From Chitinophaga pinensis (GTDB taxonomy: Bacteria > Bacteroidota > Bacteroidia > Flavobacteriales_D > Crocinitomicaceae), in NCBI GenBank assembly GCA_945902745.1, contig CAMDNE010000001.1, forward strand, positions 124,001 to 188,000: a DNA stretch of 64,000 nucleotides, given 5' to 3'. This document shows positions 10,576 to 19,508 of this stretch, piece after piece. The notes under the pieces were generated by a model. It worked only from the letters and a program-made list of their open reading frames with translations. It searched no databases and was not told the origin of the DNA. The position numbers and the translations under genes were made by a program. Numbering within the stretch: the first letter of the stretch is position 1; each line of letters starts with the position of its first letter.

Positions 10576-11721
10576 TTACCTAAAATACCTTTTCAAACCC
10601 AATAACGGCTTTTCAAAGTACTTCATGCTTAAATAAGCTGTTGCATACGTACTTATAAAAACAACAAGAATATAAAGTATGAATTGCCATATTGTTTGCG
10701 TGAAACCATGATTAGCAAAGAATATGCTCCAATAATAGATGAAAACACAATGAAACATGTAAAATCCGTATGTCAATTTTCCCGATTGAAAGAAATAAGG
10801 AACCTTGTCTATTTTGTAAAATGAGTTATCGGAATAAACCTGTTCTAAAATCACAAAGGCAAAAAACAAACCGATAACAACCTTTTCAATTGACACCAAA
10901 ACACCTTTAAAAATTACATTAGACGCTATAATCAAGGAAATTCCAGCAGCGTAAATAAACAACACGTGTATTTTTTTGATTGGTTTTAGGATCTTTTGAA
11001 TGGAATGTTTTTGAACCAAATAAGCTAATAGTCCACCTATTGCTAAATCACTTATGACAGAGAAGGTATGGAAGTAGAGCGTGCGTTCATCTGTCAAATT
11101 CAAAAAGCGGAAAACAATTGAAACTGTAATTAATAAAATAAAATACAGTTGAAAATACTTCCCTTTTCGAAAGAAGGGTAAAACTACCATTAAAAACATC
11201 CAACTCAAATAGAATTGTTCTTCAATGCTCACAGACCAAGTTACCGTTAGAAAATTCAAACTATCTGTCAAGCCAACAGCAATTTCATCAAGATTGGAAA
11301 GGAAACTACCATACATTAATAGAGAATGATTTGTTGATTGACCATAAGGTAATTGTGGGAAAATGAAAAAACCAAAGAGAACTATAAGGAAATAAAGCGG
11401 CCAAATTCTCAAAATACGTCGCATGAAAAAATGTTTCACATTGACGCTTCCATTTTTCGAAATTTCATTGAGTAAGAGAAATGTGATTAAAAACCCACTC
11501 AATACAAAAAACAATCCTACACCATGATGTCCTTTGGAAGCGAGTTTGTACATGATTTTAAATGTGTTGCTATTCGTGAAATTTCCCCAAATATCTCTGT
11601 TTAGCGTGAAACAATGGAAGATAAAAACCATCAAAGCGCCAGAAAAACGTAAACCATTTAAATTTTCAAAAAAAGGTCTTTCAGATAAAATGCTTTTCTT
11701 TTGCTGTTCCAAAGTTTGCAA
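10576..11721 (-). CDS. Acyltransferase family 3 (OafA/YrhL-like)
   Basis: LNGLRFSGALMVFIFH, GVGLFFVLSGFLITFLLL, RRILRIWPLYFLIV, SVSIEEQFYL; multi-TM. Confidence 0.92.
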   Translation of the reverse strand: MQTLEQQKKSILSERPFFENLNGLRFSGALMVFIFHCFTLNRDIWGNFTNSNTFKIMYKLASKGHHGVGLFFVLSGFLITFLLLNEISKNGSVNVKHFFMRRILRIWPLYFLIVLFGFFIFPQLPYGQSTNHSLLMYGSFLSNLDEIAVGLTDSLNFLTVTWSVSIEEQFYLSWMFLMVVLPFFRKGKYFQLYFILLITVSIVFRFLNLTDERTLYFHTFSVISDLAIGGLLAYLVQKHSIQKILKPIKKIHVLFIYAAGISLIIASNVIFKGVLVSIEKVVIGLFFAFVILEQVYSDNSFYKIDKVPYFFQSGKLTYGFYMFHCVFIYYWSIFFANHGFTQTIWQFILYILVVFISTYATAYLSMKYFEKPLLGLKRYFR

Positions 11722-11760
11722 TGATTAATTTTACGCCAAATTAATGTAAATCTCAGAATT

Positions 11761-12975
11761 ATGGCATTTGATATCGCAATTATTGGTGGAGGAATTGTTG
11801 GAGCAGCAACTTTATACAAACTTCAACTGAAATATCCAGACTTAAAAATCGTGTTGATTGAAAAGATGGATATTTTGGCGGATCATCAAACTGGTCATAA
11901 TTCAGGTGTTATTCACTCAGGATTGTATTACAAACCAGGCTCTTTAAAAGCAAAAAACTGTATTCAAGGTCGACATGAATTAGTTGCTTTTGCGAAAGAA
12001 CATGGGATTCCTCATGATATTTGTGGGAAAGTGGTCGTCGCGACGGATGCTTCTGAGTTGGAGAACATGGAAAAGGTTTATAAAATTGGCCTTGAAAATA
12101 AAATTGAAGGAATAGAATGGATCACAGCTGAGCAAGTAAAAGAACATGAGCCATTCGTTGAAAGTATCGGTGGAATTTGGGTTCCTTGCACTGGGATTAT
12201 TGATTTTCGTGCTGCAACGGCAAAAATGGTTGAATTAGCTCTTGCTATGCAACCTGAAAGCAAATTAGAACTTGGGCATGAAGTTCTTGAAATCGAAAAA
12301 GGAGAAAAAACATCCAAAATAATCACCAATAAAGGATCATTTGAAGCTGAATATTTAGTTTTTTGTGCTGGTTTACAAGCAGACCGTTTAGCTCGAAAAG
12401 ATGGCGTTGATTTAAAAGAACAAGTTGTTGGATTTAGAGGTGACTATTACGAATTAACGGATGCAGCAAAACACAAAATCAAAAACTTAATATATCCAGT
12501 TCCAAATCCTGATTTCCCATTTTTAGGTGTGCATTTCACACGAATGACAGATGGCGAAATTGAATGTGGCCCCAATGCCGTGTTTACCTTCAAAAGAGAA
12601 GGATACGGAAAAACAGATTTTTCATGGAAAGATACGTGGGACGCTTTGACATACATTGGAACATGGAAGTTATTCTTTAAAAATATGTCGTTTGGAATCG
12701 GTGAATACCGTCGTGCATTTTCGAAACGCTTATTTTTAAAAACGTTGCAACGCATGGTTCCTTCATTAACAATGGAAGACATTAAACCGGGTAGAGCAGG
12801 AGTGAGAGCCTTATTACTTGCCAGAGATGGAGATACACGTGATGATTTCAGAATCGAATACCACGGTAAATCAATTCACGTCTTAAATGCTCCTTCACCA
12901 GCAGCTACTGCATCACTCGCGATCGGTGGATATATCGCAGAAGAAGCAGAGAAACATTTTGAATTGAAGAAGTAA
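11761..12975 (+). CDS. lhgO: L-2-hydroxyglutarate oxidase
   Basis: FDIAIIGGGIVGAATLYKL, HNSGVIHSGLYYKPGSLKAKNC, GRAGVRALLLARDG. Confidence 0.92.
   Translation: MAFDIAIIGGGIVGAATLYKLQLKYPDLKIVLIEKMDILADHQTGHNSGVIHSGLYYKPGSLKAKNCIQGRHELVAFAKEHGIPHDICGKVVVATDASELENMEKVYKIGLENKIEGIEWITAEQVKEHEPFVESIGGIWVPCTGIIDFRAATAKMVELALAMQPESKLELGHEVLEIEKGEKTSKIITNKGSFEAEYLVFCAGLQADRLARKDGVDLKEQVVGFRGDYYELTDAAKHKIKNLIYPVPNPDFPFLGVHFTRMTDGEIECGPNAVFTFKREGYGKTDFSWKDTWDALTYIGTWKLFFKNMSFGIGEYRRAFSKRLFLKTLQRMVPSLTMEDIKPGRAGVRALLLARDGDTRDDFRIEYHGKSIHVLNAPSPAATASLAIGGYIAEEAEKHFELKK
12920..12975. repeat. 3' end of lhgO, copy 1 of a 56-bp direct repeat
   Basis: 54/56 identical to 15219-15274. Confidence 0.95.
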
Positions 12976-13498
12976 AGAGTATTCAAACAGTTTGATGTAA
13001 GGACATAAGATTTGAAATGGTATTCTTTTTATTGAAAAAATAAGTACCCATAATTTTTAATTTTAAAAATTTATTTTTTTATTTTTTTTCACGGAAGTTT
13101 AAGTTGGAAAAATTGTCATCACGACCAACCCAATTAAAAATGCCAAATGGCAAAGTCTTTATGGGGTGTGTTTTTTTTGCAGTTTTTTATGGTATCAATA
13201 CTTTTTAGATTTATGTTTTGGTTTTTACTAATACTCTTGGATTAATAAAAATAAAATCTCTTAAATAACTTGATTTTATATTGAAATCTTCATCTTTATG
13301 AATATGAACTAATTTAAGAATAACTGTTTGTGAAATTAGTGTGACGTTTAAATAAATTTAACTTTATCTAAATAAATTCAAACACAATTAATACTGAAAA
13401 TTGGTAATTTTAACTTTAAAAATAAATGGTAGTTTGGTGTTCTTGTGTTATTCGAAAATATAACACGTGATGCGTAGTTTTGTCAAAAAACAATAACT

Positions 13499-15046
13499 AT
13501 GAAATCGACACTATTAAACATATTTTTTTTCATTCTTCTCAGTTATAATAGTTATAGCCAAACGGTTTTGTCTCCTGGAGATATTGCTATTATTGGATTT
13601 TCTTCAAGTGGAAGGAATGATGCCGTTAAGTTAGTTACCTTGGTTGATTTAGAATGTGGCACCTCATTTATTGTAACTGACAACAATTGGAGAAGCACTA
13701 ATGTATGGTATTGCGATAATGATGAATTTGGAATTCAATTAACTGCTACAAGTGTTGTGTTAGCGGGAAGTGTTATTTATTTAGATGTAGACGCAAGTGG
13801 AGGAGCAGTAACCGTTTCTACAGGTGCATTAACAAAAACAAATTTAGGGAATCCATGGGGAACGAATTATGGTCTAAATAGTGGTGGAGATAATTTATTT
13901 GTCTTACAAGGTACGCGAGCAGCTCCTTCTTTTATTTTCGGGTTAAGACATTCTGGTACTTTTGCAAGTGGAGGTGATTGTGGATCAAAGAATAACACTT
14001 CAAAACCTTCGTCCTTAACATTAGGCACCACTGCAATTCAAATGGCGAGTTCTCAAAATCAATGGCATTTCAATTGCTCTTCCGGCTTAACTGTCGGTTC
14101 TAAAACAAATATTCTTTCATCAATTGGGAACAATGCAAACTGGACAAATAATTCAACTTGGAATGCAACTAATTCAACATGTGATTTCATTTTGAATGAC
14201 CAAGTGACGTATGGATATATTTCTGGCTCGATGCATGTTATTGGAGCAGGATGTGGTTGTCTTGGATCTTGTGATTTAAGTGTAATTGGCGGTACTAATT
14301 GTGGAGGCGGTATTTCGGGTGATTGCACTGGAGGCTCTCAAAACGTTTTTGAGGACATTGATGTACCTGTTGGTTGTACTTATACTATTTATGGAATAAT
14401 TCAACCTTGGACAAGTTGTAGTTCATCTGGAGCAGATGCCGGAGATGGGTTAAAGGTTGATCTTGTTGGAGGGGCCAAGGTTTTTCAAACAGGATCAAGT
14501 AATGCAATTTTAAGAGATAGTTATACAGTCGCTGGTCCTGCAACAATTAGAATTAGTTTACGAGCAAATAGATCAGACGAAATTGCAACATATAGGGTTG
14601 TGCCTTCAACATGTGGAACTTGTGAACTGATTTCTTTACCAGTTGGACTGATTGATTTTAAAGCAGAAATGCAAAATGATATTGTCGCTATTTCATGGGC
14701 TACTGCATTTGAGTTCAATTCGGCTTATTTTATAGTTGAGAAAAGCACAAATACTAAAGATTGGGAGTCGATTTCTGAAATATTAGCACAAGGAAATTCC
14801 TCATCCATTTATAATTATCATTTATTTGATAGTTCACCATATGAAGGGATTAGTTATTATCGATTAAAACAAGTCGATTTAGATGGTCAACAAATTTTAA
14901 GTCAAATAATCTCAGTTAATAATACTATTAATCAAGAAAAGGCAGTTAGATATTTCAATTTAATGGGGCAAGAAGTAAATGATCAAGCAACAGGAATTTT
15001 ACTCATGGAATTAGCAAATGGAGAAATTATTAGAGTGATGAGATAA
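13499..15046 (+). CDS. Secreted hypothetical protein with T9SS type A-like C-terminus
   Basis: MKSTLLNIFFFILLSYNSYSQT signal peptide; C-term RYFNLMGQEVNDQATGILLMELANGEIIRVMR. Confidence 0.75.
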   Translation: MKSTLLNIFFFILLSYNSYSQTVLSPGDIAIIGFSSSGRNDAVKLVTLVDLECGTSFIVTDNNWRSTNVWYCDNDEFGIQLTATSVVLAGSVIYLDVDASGGAVTVSTGALTKTNLGNPWGTNYGLNSGGDNLFVLQGTRAAPSFIFGLRHSGTFASGGDCGSKNNTSKPSSLTLGTTAIQMASSQNQWHFNCSSGLTVGSKTNILSSIGNNANWTNNSTWNATNSTCDFILNDQVTYGYISGSMHVIGAGCGCLGSCDLSVIGGTNCGGGISGDCTGGSQNVFEDIDVPVGCTYTIYGIIQPWTSCSSSGADAGDGLKVDLVGGAKVFQTGSSNAILRDSYTVAGPATIRISLRANRSDEIATYRVVPSTCGTCELISLPVGLIDFKAEMQNDIVAISWATAFEFNSAYFIVEKSTNTKDWESISEILAQGNSSSIYNYHLFDSSPYEGISYYRLKQVDLDGQQILSQIISVNNTINQEKAVRYFNLMGQEVNDQATGILLMELANGEIIRVMR

Positions 15047-15218
15047 ATTAAACAAATAAACTTTTTAAATTCAAATCGCCACGTAATCTAGAAGATAATT
15101 TTATTATTTGAATTTAAGGGATTTTAAAAAGTAAAAAATATTATTTCTTCTTTTTTTCAATTTATTGAACCTTGATTTAAAAAAAAATCCAAAATAAAAC
15201 AGTTAACGGTTTGTGGGG

Positions 15219-15274
15219 CAATCGGTGAATATATCGCAGAAGAAGCAGAGAAACATTTTGAATTGAAGAAGTAA
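15219..15274. repeat. Orphan copy 2 of the lhgO 3' end (encodes IGEYIAEEAEKHFELKK*)
   Basis: Direct comparison with 12920-12975; two G-to-A differences; no lhgO homology upstream of it. Confidence 0.95.
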
Positions 15275-15346
15275 GAAAATTAAACTTCACTAATTGAACT
15301 CACTGATTTTGAAAATTAGAAGTGAATTGAACTTTTAGAATCGTTA

Positions 15347-16045
15347 TTAAACTCTTAAGGTAGACATTCCGCCATCGGCATGCATGATTTGCCCTGAAAT
15401 CCAACTGGCATTTGTAGATAATAAAAAGTCTGCGAGATGCACAATGTCGTCCGTTGTTCCTATTCTTTTGAGTGGATGTCGCAATGCATTCGCTTCCTTT
15501 TTCTGATCAGTATTTAATAACGATGCAGCCAAAGGTGTATCTGTTAGAGATGGAGCGATACAATTAACTCTGATTTTTGGAGCGTATTCAGCAGCCAATG
15601 CTTTTGTTAAACCTTCAATTGCTCCTTTAGAAGCAGAAACTTGTGTGTGAAAGGGCAAACCAGTTTGAACGGCAAGCGTTGAAAATAAAAGTATAGCCGC
15701 ATTATCGGTATTTTTTAACCTTGAAACAACTGATTGAATGGTCTTTATGGCTCCAACAACTTGTAAATTATAGTCATGCGCAAAATCAACTGGTTTAATT
15801 CTCTCGAAAGGACGAAGATTGATAGTCCCCGGACAATAAATAACGCCAGCTAATGTATCAGGTAAATAATCAAATGAAAGATTGTCGTCCAAAACATTCA
15901 GATGAGTGTAGCTTATTAACGGATTGTCAGATTGAATTTCATGGGTATTGTAAGTTCCATATACGCGATGACCATTCTCAGCCATTTTCAAAGCGAGCGC
16001 TCTTCCAATTCCTGATGAAGCGCCGATAATTAAGTAATTTGCCAT
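15347..16045 (-). CDS. SDR family oxidoreductase
   Basis: YLIIGASSGIGRALALKMAENG, SASKGAIEGLTKALAAEYAPKIRVNCIAPS. Confidence 0.9.
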   Translation of the reverse strand: MANYLIIGASSGIGRALALKMAENGHRVYGTYNTHEIQSDNPLISYTHLNVLDDNLSFDYLPDTLAGVIYCPGTINLRPFERIKPVDFAHDYNLQVVGAIKTIQSVVSRLKNTDNAAILLFSTLAVQTGLPFHTQVSASKGAIEGLTKALAAEYAPKIRVNCIAPSLTDTPLAASLLNTDQKKEANALRHPLKRIGTTDDIVHLADFLLSTNASWISGQIMHADGGMSTLRV

Positions 16046-16107
16046 TTTATTTTTTTTAGTAGTAAGAAACTGTTGAATACTTTAAGGAAATCTTAACTTA
16101 ATGCTCT

Positions 16108-16506
16108 TTACCGTTTACTTATTTTATTCATTGAAATGGAATTTTGACGGCTACATTTAAACCGATTGATTTCTGGATTTCTCTTAAATGCATGTTTTTG
16201 ACTCGTTCCGCTATTAACGCGCTTACGCCACAAATTAAAACTGCTTCTCTTTAATTCTTTGCGCATTAATACAATTACAGCTGATTCGGAAAATCCAAAT
16301 TGTAATTCAATGGCCTCAAACGTAGTTCTGTCTTCCCAAGCCATTTCAATTATTCTATCAATATCCTTTGGTTCCATTCTTTTGCTTTTTAAAGGGAATC
16401 TTTTCCAAAAAAAACTTCGGATGAGTCTTCCAAACAGATAACAGTTTTTAAGCACAAATTGTTTAGGTAATCGAAAGCTATTCAAAATTTGATGGTGTGA
16501 TAGCAA
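16108..16506 (-). CDS. TIGR03643-like protein (start probably MEPKDIDR near 16377)
   Basis: DIDRIIEMAWEDRTTFEAIELQFGFSESAVIVLMRKELKRSSFNLWRKRV. Confidence 0.7.
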   Translation of the reverse strand: MLSHHQILNSFRLPKQFVLKNCYLFGRLIRSFFWKRFPLKSKRMEPKDIDRIIEMAWEDRTTFEAIELQFGFSESAVIVLMRKELKRSSFNLWRKRVNSGTSQKHAFKRNPEINRFKCSRQNSISMNKISKR

Positions 16507-16577
16507 ACAGAATGATATTCATTGAAAAGAGCTGGGCTTTATTGTCTTAAAGAAGATGGTTTTGCTTATTAAAAATA

Positions 16578-16708
16578 ATTTAACGTTTCGCGCATTTGCG
16601 AAGCCGGGGACTTTTTACCGAAATGCTTCTGCGAACCCAAATGTAAAACAAAACCGGAAACTCTCAAACGTGCTGAGAAACCCCGGTTTTGCGAATGCGC
16701 TGTTATCA
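16578..16708 (-). other. attC-like hairpin element 1 (ATTTAAC ... 20-bp arms ... GTTATCA)
   Basis: gcgcatttgcgaagccgggg (16590-16609) pairs with ccccggttttgcgaatgcgc (16681-16700) over 20/20 positions on the + strand, counting three G.T wobbles. Confidence 0.65.
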
Positions 16709-16749
16709 GTAGGGCTTTACTTTCGTGTCGTGCTTCGTGTTTATTACAT

Positions 16750-17256
16750 TCAAAGTTTATTATATGTGGATTGCACTTGAACTCCTTTCGCTAATGTCTG
16801 ATACACCACACAATATCTTTCGGTAAGTTTTGCAAGTGATTGCATTTGTTCTTCGGACGCATCTGTGTCAAGAATAAAGGAGAGGCGAATGTTTTTGAAA
16901 CCTACAGGTGCTTCTTTTGAAACTCCTAAAGTCCCCCGAAAATCTAAATCGCCTTCGGCTTTTACAGTTCCTTCTTTTATATTAACTGAAATGGCTGTAG
17001 CAACAGCAGTGAGTGTAACTCCTGCACAAGCAACCAATGCTTCTAAAAGTAAATCGCCCGAACAGGCCAACATTCCTGTGCCGCCTGTTGCTTTATGAAG
17101 ACCCGCTTCAACTATTGTTTTGCCTGTTTCCACTTTGCACGAAATGCCTTCACCAACTTTCCCCTGTGCTTTTAAAGTGATGATTGCAACATCAGGTTGT
17201 TCACGATACTTTTGTTTAATTGGGGCTTGCAAATTTTTCAGTTCGTCAGCGTTCAT
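16750..17256 (-). CDS. OsmC family protein (cassette A)
   Basis: GKTIVEAGLHKATGGTGMLACSGDLLLEALVACAGVTLTAVA. Confidence 0.85.
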   Translation of the reverse strand: MNADELKNLQAPIKQKYREQPDVAIITLKAQGKVGEGISCKVETGKTIVEAGLHKATGGTGMLACSGDLLLEALVACAGVTLTAVATAISVNIKEGTVKAEGDLDFRGTLGVSKEAPVGFKNIRLSFILDTDASEEQMQSLAKLTERYCVVYQTLAKGVQVQSTYNKL

Positions 17257-17529
17257 TTATTCAGCTGTTGTTGGGTCAATGATTGTTGAAACCTGACTAA
17301 CTGAATTAGCAGGAAATCCTCCTTGCATTGCATGTTCACGCACCATCGCTTCATTTGGCGCATTGTAAATGCAATAGATTTTATCTGTGGTCACGTAGCT
17401 GTGAACCCATTGAATTTGCGGTCCCATTTTGTTTAACACTCCACAAGAAGTTTGTGAAATTGCTTTCAATTGTTCAGCGGTCAATTTTCCTGCTCCAGGA
17501 ATTTCTCTCTCAATTACATATTTAGGCAT
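17257..17529 (-). CDS. DUF4242 / SCO4226-like protein (cassette A)
   Basis: MPKYVIEREIPGAGKLTAEQLKAIS...VHSYVTTDKIYCIYNAPNEAMVREHA; track ORF extends to 17598 but MPKYVIE is the likely start. Confidence 0.8.
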   Translation of the reverse strand: MPKYVIEREIPGAGKLTAEQLKAISQTSCGVLNKMGPQIQWVHSYVTTDKIYCIYNAPNEAMVREHAMQGGFPANSVSQVSTIIDPTTAE

Positions 17530-17574
17530 TTTATTGTCGTCAGTGATTATAGTGCTGACTCCGCACTTTTTTTG

Positions 17575-17606
17575 CCTACTCTGATCGGTTTTCGGCAACC
17601 CCGTTT
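17575..17606 (-). promoter_or_regulatory. Shared cassette leader motif, cassette A (AAACGGGG..CCGAAAA..GAGTAGG on - strand)
   Basis: + strand cctactctgatcggttttcggcaaccccgttt. Confidence 0.5.
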
Positions 17607-17648
17607 ATTTTTTGTTCGTCTGTGTCAAGTTAGCACGTCCCCAAGCAT

Positions 17649-17785
17649 TACTGATAACTGTTTGCAGCTACAAGAAGTTGGCGATTACGAAGCACAAAAC
17701 TGTCTGCCAGCACTGAACTAGATACGAAGCACAAAGCTTCATTTAACCACTGAACCGCCAATTTTTTGTAGGTGCTGTTATGGGC
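17649..17785 (-). other. attC-like hairpin element 2 (TACTGATAAC ... 16-bp arms ... GTTATGGGC)
   Basis: ctacaagaagttggcg (17668-17683) pairs with cgccaattttttgtag (17756-17771), 16/16 on + strand including two G.T wobbles. Confidence 0.65.
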
Positions 17786-17857
17786 TGGTTTTATTTCTGT
17801 GTCGGAAATATTATTGCCTCCATAGAAATTTGCTTAGTAAATGATAAGCCAACAAAT

Positions 17858-18697
17858 TTAATTGGTCCATAAAAAATTATTACTACCAAGTCCATTAATT
17901 TGTAAAAAACCAACGGTTGAGTTAGGATTAAACAAAAATGCCTTGTCAGCTGACTGAGAAAAAATGAGTAGATTTTCCGAACCTTGTATACCGTTACAAT
18001 CTTGAATGCCACCAGAACCAAATGGGATATGATACCATTGGTTTTTAATAGCAGAATAAGCAATTAGCATATCCTCTGCGTCTGAGAATAGGATTACGCA
18101 TTTTTGAGTAGACGAAATTACTTTAAAGTCATTACTTGTAAAATCACTCTTGGTGTATTTGTTAAATGTATTTTCCTTACCAGAACTAAATCCGTATAAA
18201 TAATCTGCATCAAAGTCATAAATTAAACAACCATCTCCGAAATTCACAACTTTAGTATTATCATTTACACCGCCACCTAGTGTAAGAGTTGCCCACTTTC
18301 CGATTTTTCCATAATGATCAAAAATATAAATTTCATCCGCAAATGGATCTGTAAATGCAGATATTTTTGTCCCATAGCTTTTAACCTTGAGGTCTGAATA
18401 TTTATTTATGCTTTTTTTATCCAATATGAAGTAATTATTGGTATATGCAATGCACTCTAAATAATCATTTGAATGAATGCATAAAGCAGTGCCATTTTTT
18501 TCAAGAGTTTCTTGCGAGGGGTCAATTACTTTTATAACTTCATAATTCTTGGGGTCGTTCATTAAGTCAGTACTATAATAATAAATGGTTTTGTCCTGAA
18601 TAAAGAGCATGGCATTTGTGCTTGGCGTAACAATTGTTTGTGCTCCTGCATCTAAAATTGTGATAATGATAAAAAGAAAGAAAAAATTAGTTCTCAT
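17858..18697 (-). CDS. Secreted hypothetical protein (cassette B)
   Basis: MRTNFFFLFIIITILDAGAQT signal peptide; single long ORF. Confidence 0.75.
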   Translation of the reverse strand: MRTNFFFLFIIITILDAGAQTIVTPSTNAMLFIQDKTIYYYSTDLMNDPKNYEVIKVIDPSQETLEKNGTALCIHSNDYLECIAYTNNYFILDKKSINKYSDLKVKSYGTKISAFTDPFADEIYIFDHYGKIGKWATLTLGGGVNDNTKVVNFGDGCLIYDFDADYLYGFSSGKENTFNKYTKSDFTSNDFKVISSTQKCVILFSDAEDMLIAYSAIKNQWYHIPFGSGGIQDCNGIQGSENLLIFSQSADKAFLFNPNSTVGFLQINGLGSNNFLWTN

Positions 18698-18717
18698 AAA
18701 ACACTATATTTAATTTA

Positions 18718-18751
18718 CCTACTCGTTTGGCTTTTCGGTGTCGCCCCGTTT
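18718..18751 (-). promoter_or_regulatory. Shared cassette leader motif, cassette B
   Basis: + strand cctactcgtttggcttttcggtgtcgccccgttt; compare 17575-17606. Confidence 0.5.
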
Positions 18752-19007
18752 TTTGAGTGGTCGCTGGTCTCCACTTTTGAATTGCAATATTAAGAATTTG
18801 TCAGACAGTGTCGTAAAAATTTTTTGACGGGTTCGTGTCTGGCCGTTGCGTCATTGTCGTTTTATAAACTTGCCCATAACTTATCGCTTAGCCTCACTGC
18901 ACCTAATTTTAAAACAATAACATTATTGATGTTAAATGGTAAGTTCCTTATAAATTTACTATTAACATTAGACTTAACCGATAAATATCGTTTTTAATCT
19001 CTTGTTA

Positions 19008-19469
19008 CTAACCTGCATATTCAATCGAAAACAACTTCCATTCGTTGTCAAACTTTTTGAAAAATAGAATTGTCGAAGATTCGTAGGTTTCTTGGGTTTC
19101 AATATCGGTGTAGTAAGACATCAAATTGATGATTAACTGAATTTCGCCAGCATCATTGGCATAATGCGTTAAATCATTGTACGTTTTCTCGCGTAAAAGT
19201 ATTCTTAATTCTTCCGTAAAAATTGATTCAAGATTAGTGATGTAATCCGTTTTTGTCCATTCTTCGGGTGCCGTTTCTAAACCAATGGCATAACCCCAAG
19301 ATCCTTCTAAAGGGAAATTTGTTTGAGCTATTATTTTTGTTGAATCGAAATCAACAATCGCTTTGATGTTGCTTTCCCAAAATGCCACAACAACATTGTA
19401 CTCTAATTTTTGACTGAATGAATTTGAAACGCAAAGGAGAATTGCAGTGAAAAGGAGAAGTGGTTTCAT
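19008..19469 (-). CDS. Secreted hypothetical protein
   Basis: Signal peptide MKPLLLFTAILLCVSNSFSQ; C-term FFKKFDNEWKLFSIEYAG. Confidence 0.65.
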   Translation of the reverse strand: MKPLLLFTAILLCVSNSFSQKLEYNVVVAFWESNIKAIVDFDSTKIIAQTNFPLEGSWGYAIGLETAPEEWTKTDYITNLESIFTEELRILLREKTYNDLTHYANDAGEIQLIINLMSYYTDIETQETYESSTILFFKKFDNEWKLFSIEYAG

Positions 19470-19508
19470 GGATCTAATTTTTAATAAATATACTGTATTT
19501 TCAATTTT

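Larger units (their letters stand above)
16578..18880 (-). mobile_element. Candidate integrase-less gene-cassette array (two cassettes, CALIN-like)
   Basis: Cassette A 16702-17658 and cassette B 17777-18880, each with private inverted termini, separated by hairpin elements, sharing a 5' leader motif. Confidence 0.55.

Noticed and set aside
12078-12782. Antisense ORFs within lhgO (83 and 111 aa)
   Set aside because: Opposite a strongly supported gene; no recognisable motifs.
17791-18063. 90-aa ORF overlapping the cassette B gene in another frame
   Set aside because: Same strand, alternate frame inside the 279-aa ORF that has a signal peptide; hydrophobic frame-shift artefact.
18872-19015. 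Third attC-like element beyond GCCCATAAC
   Set aside because: The core half-site is present, but I found no complementary right arm within about 150 bp. It may be degraded or an array end, so only the half-site is used as a cassette terminus.
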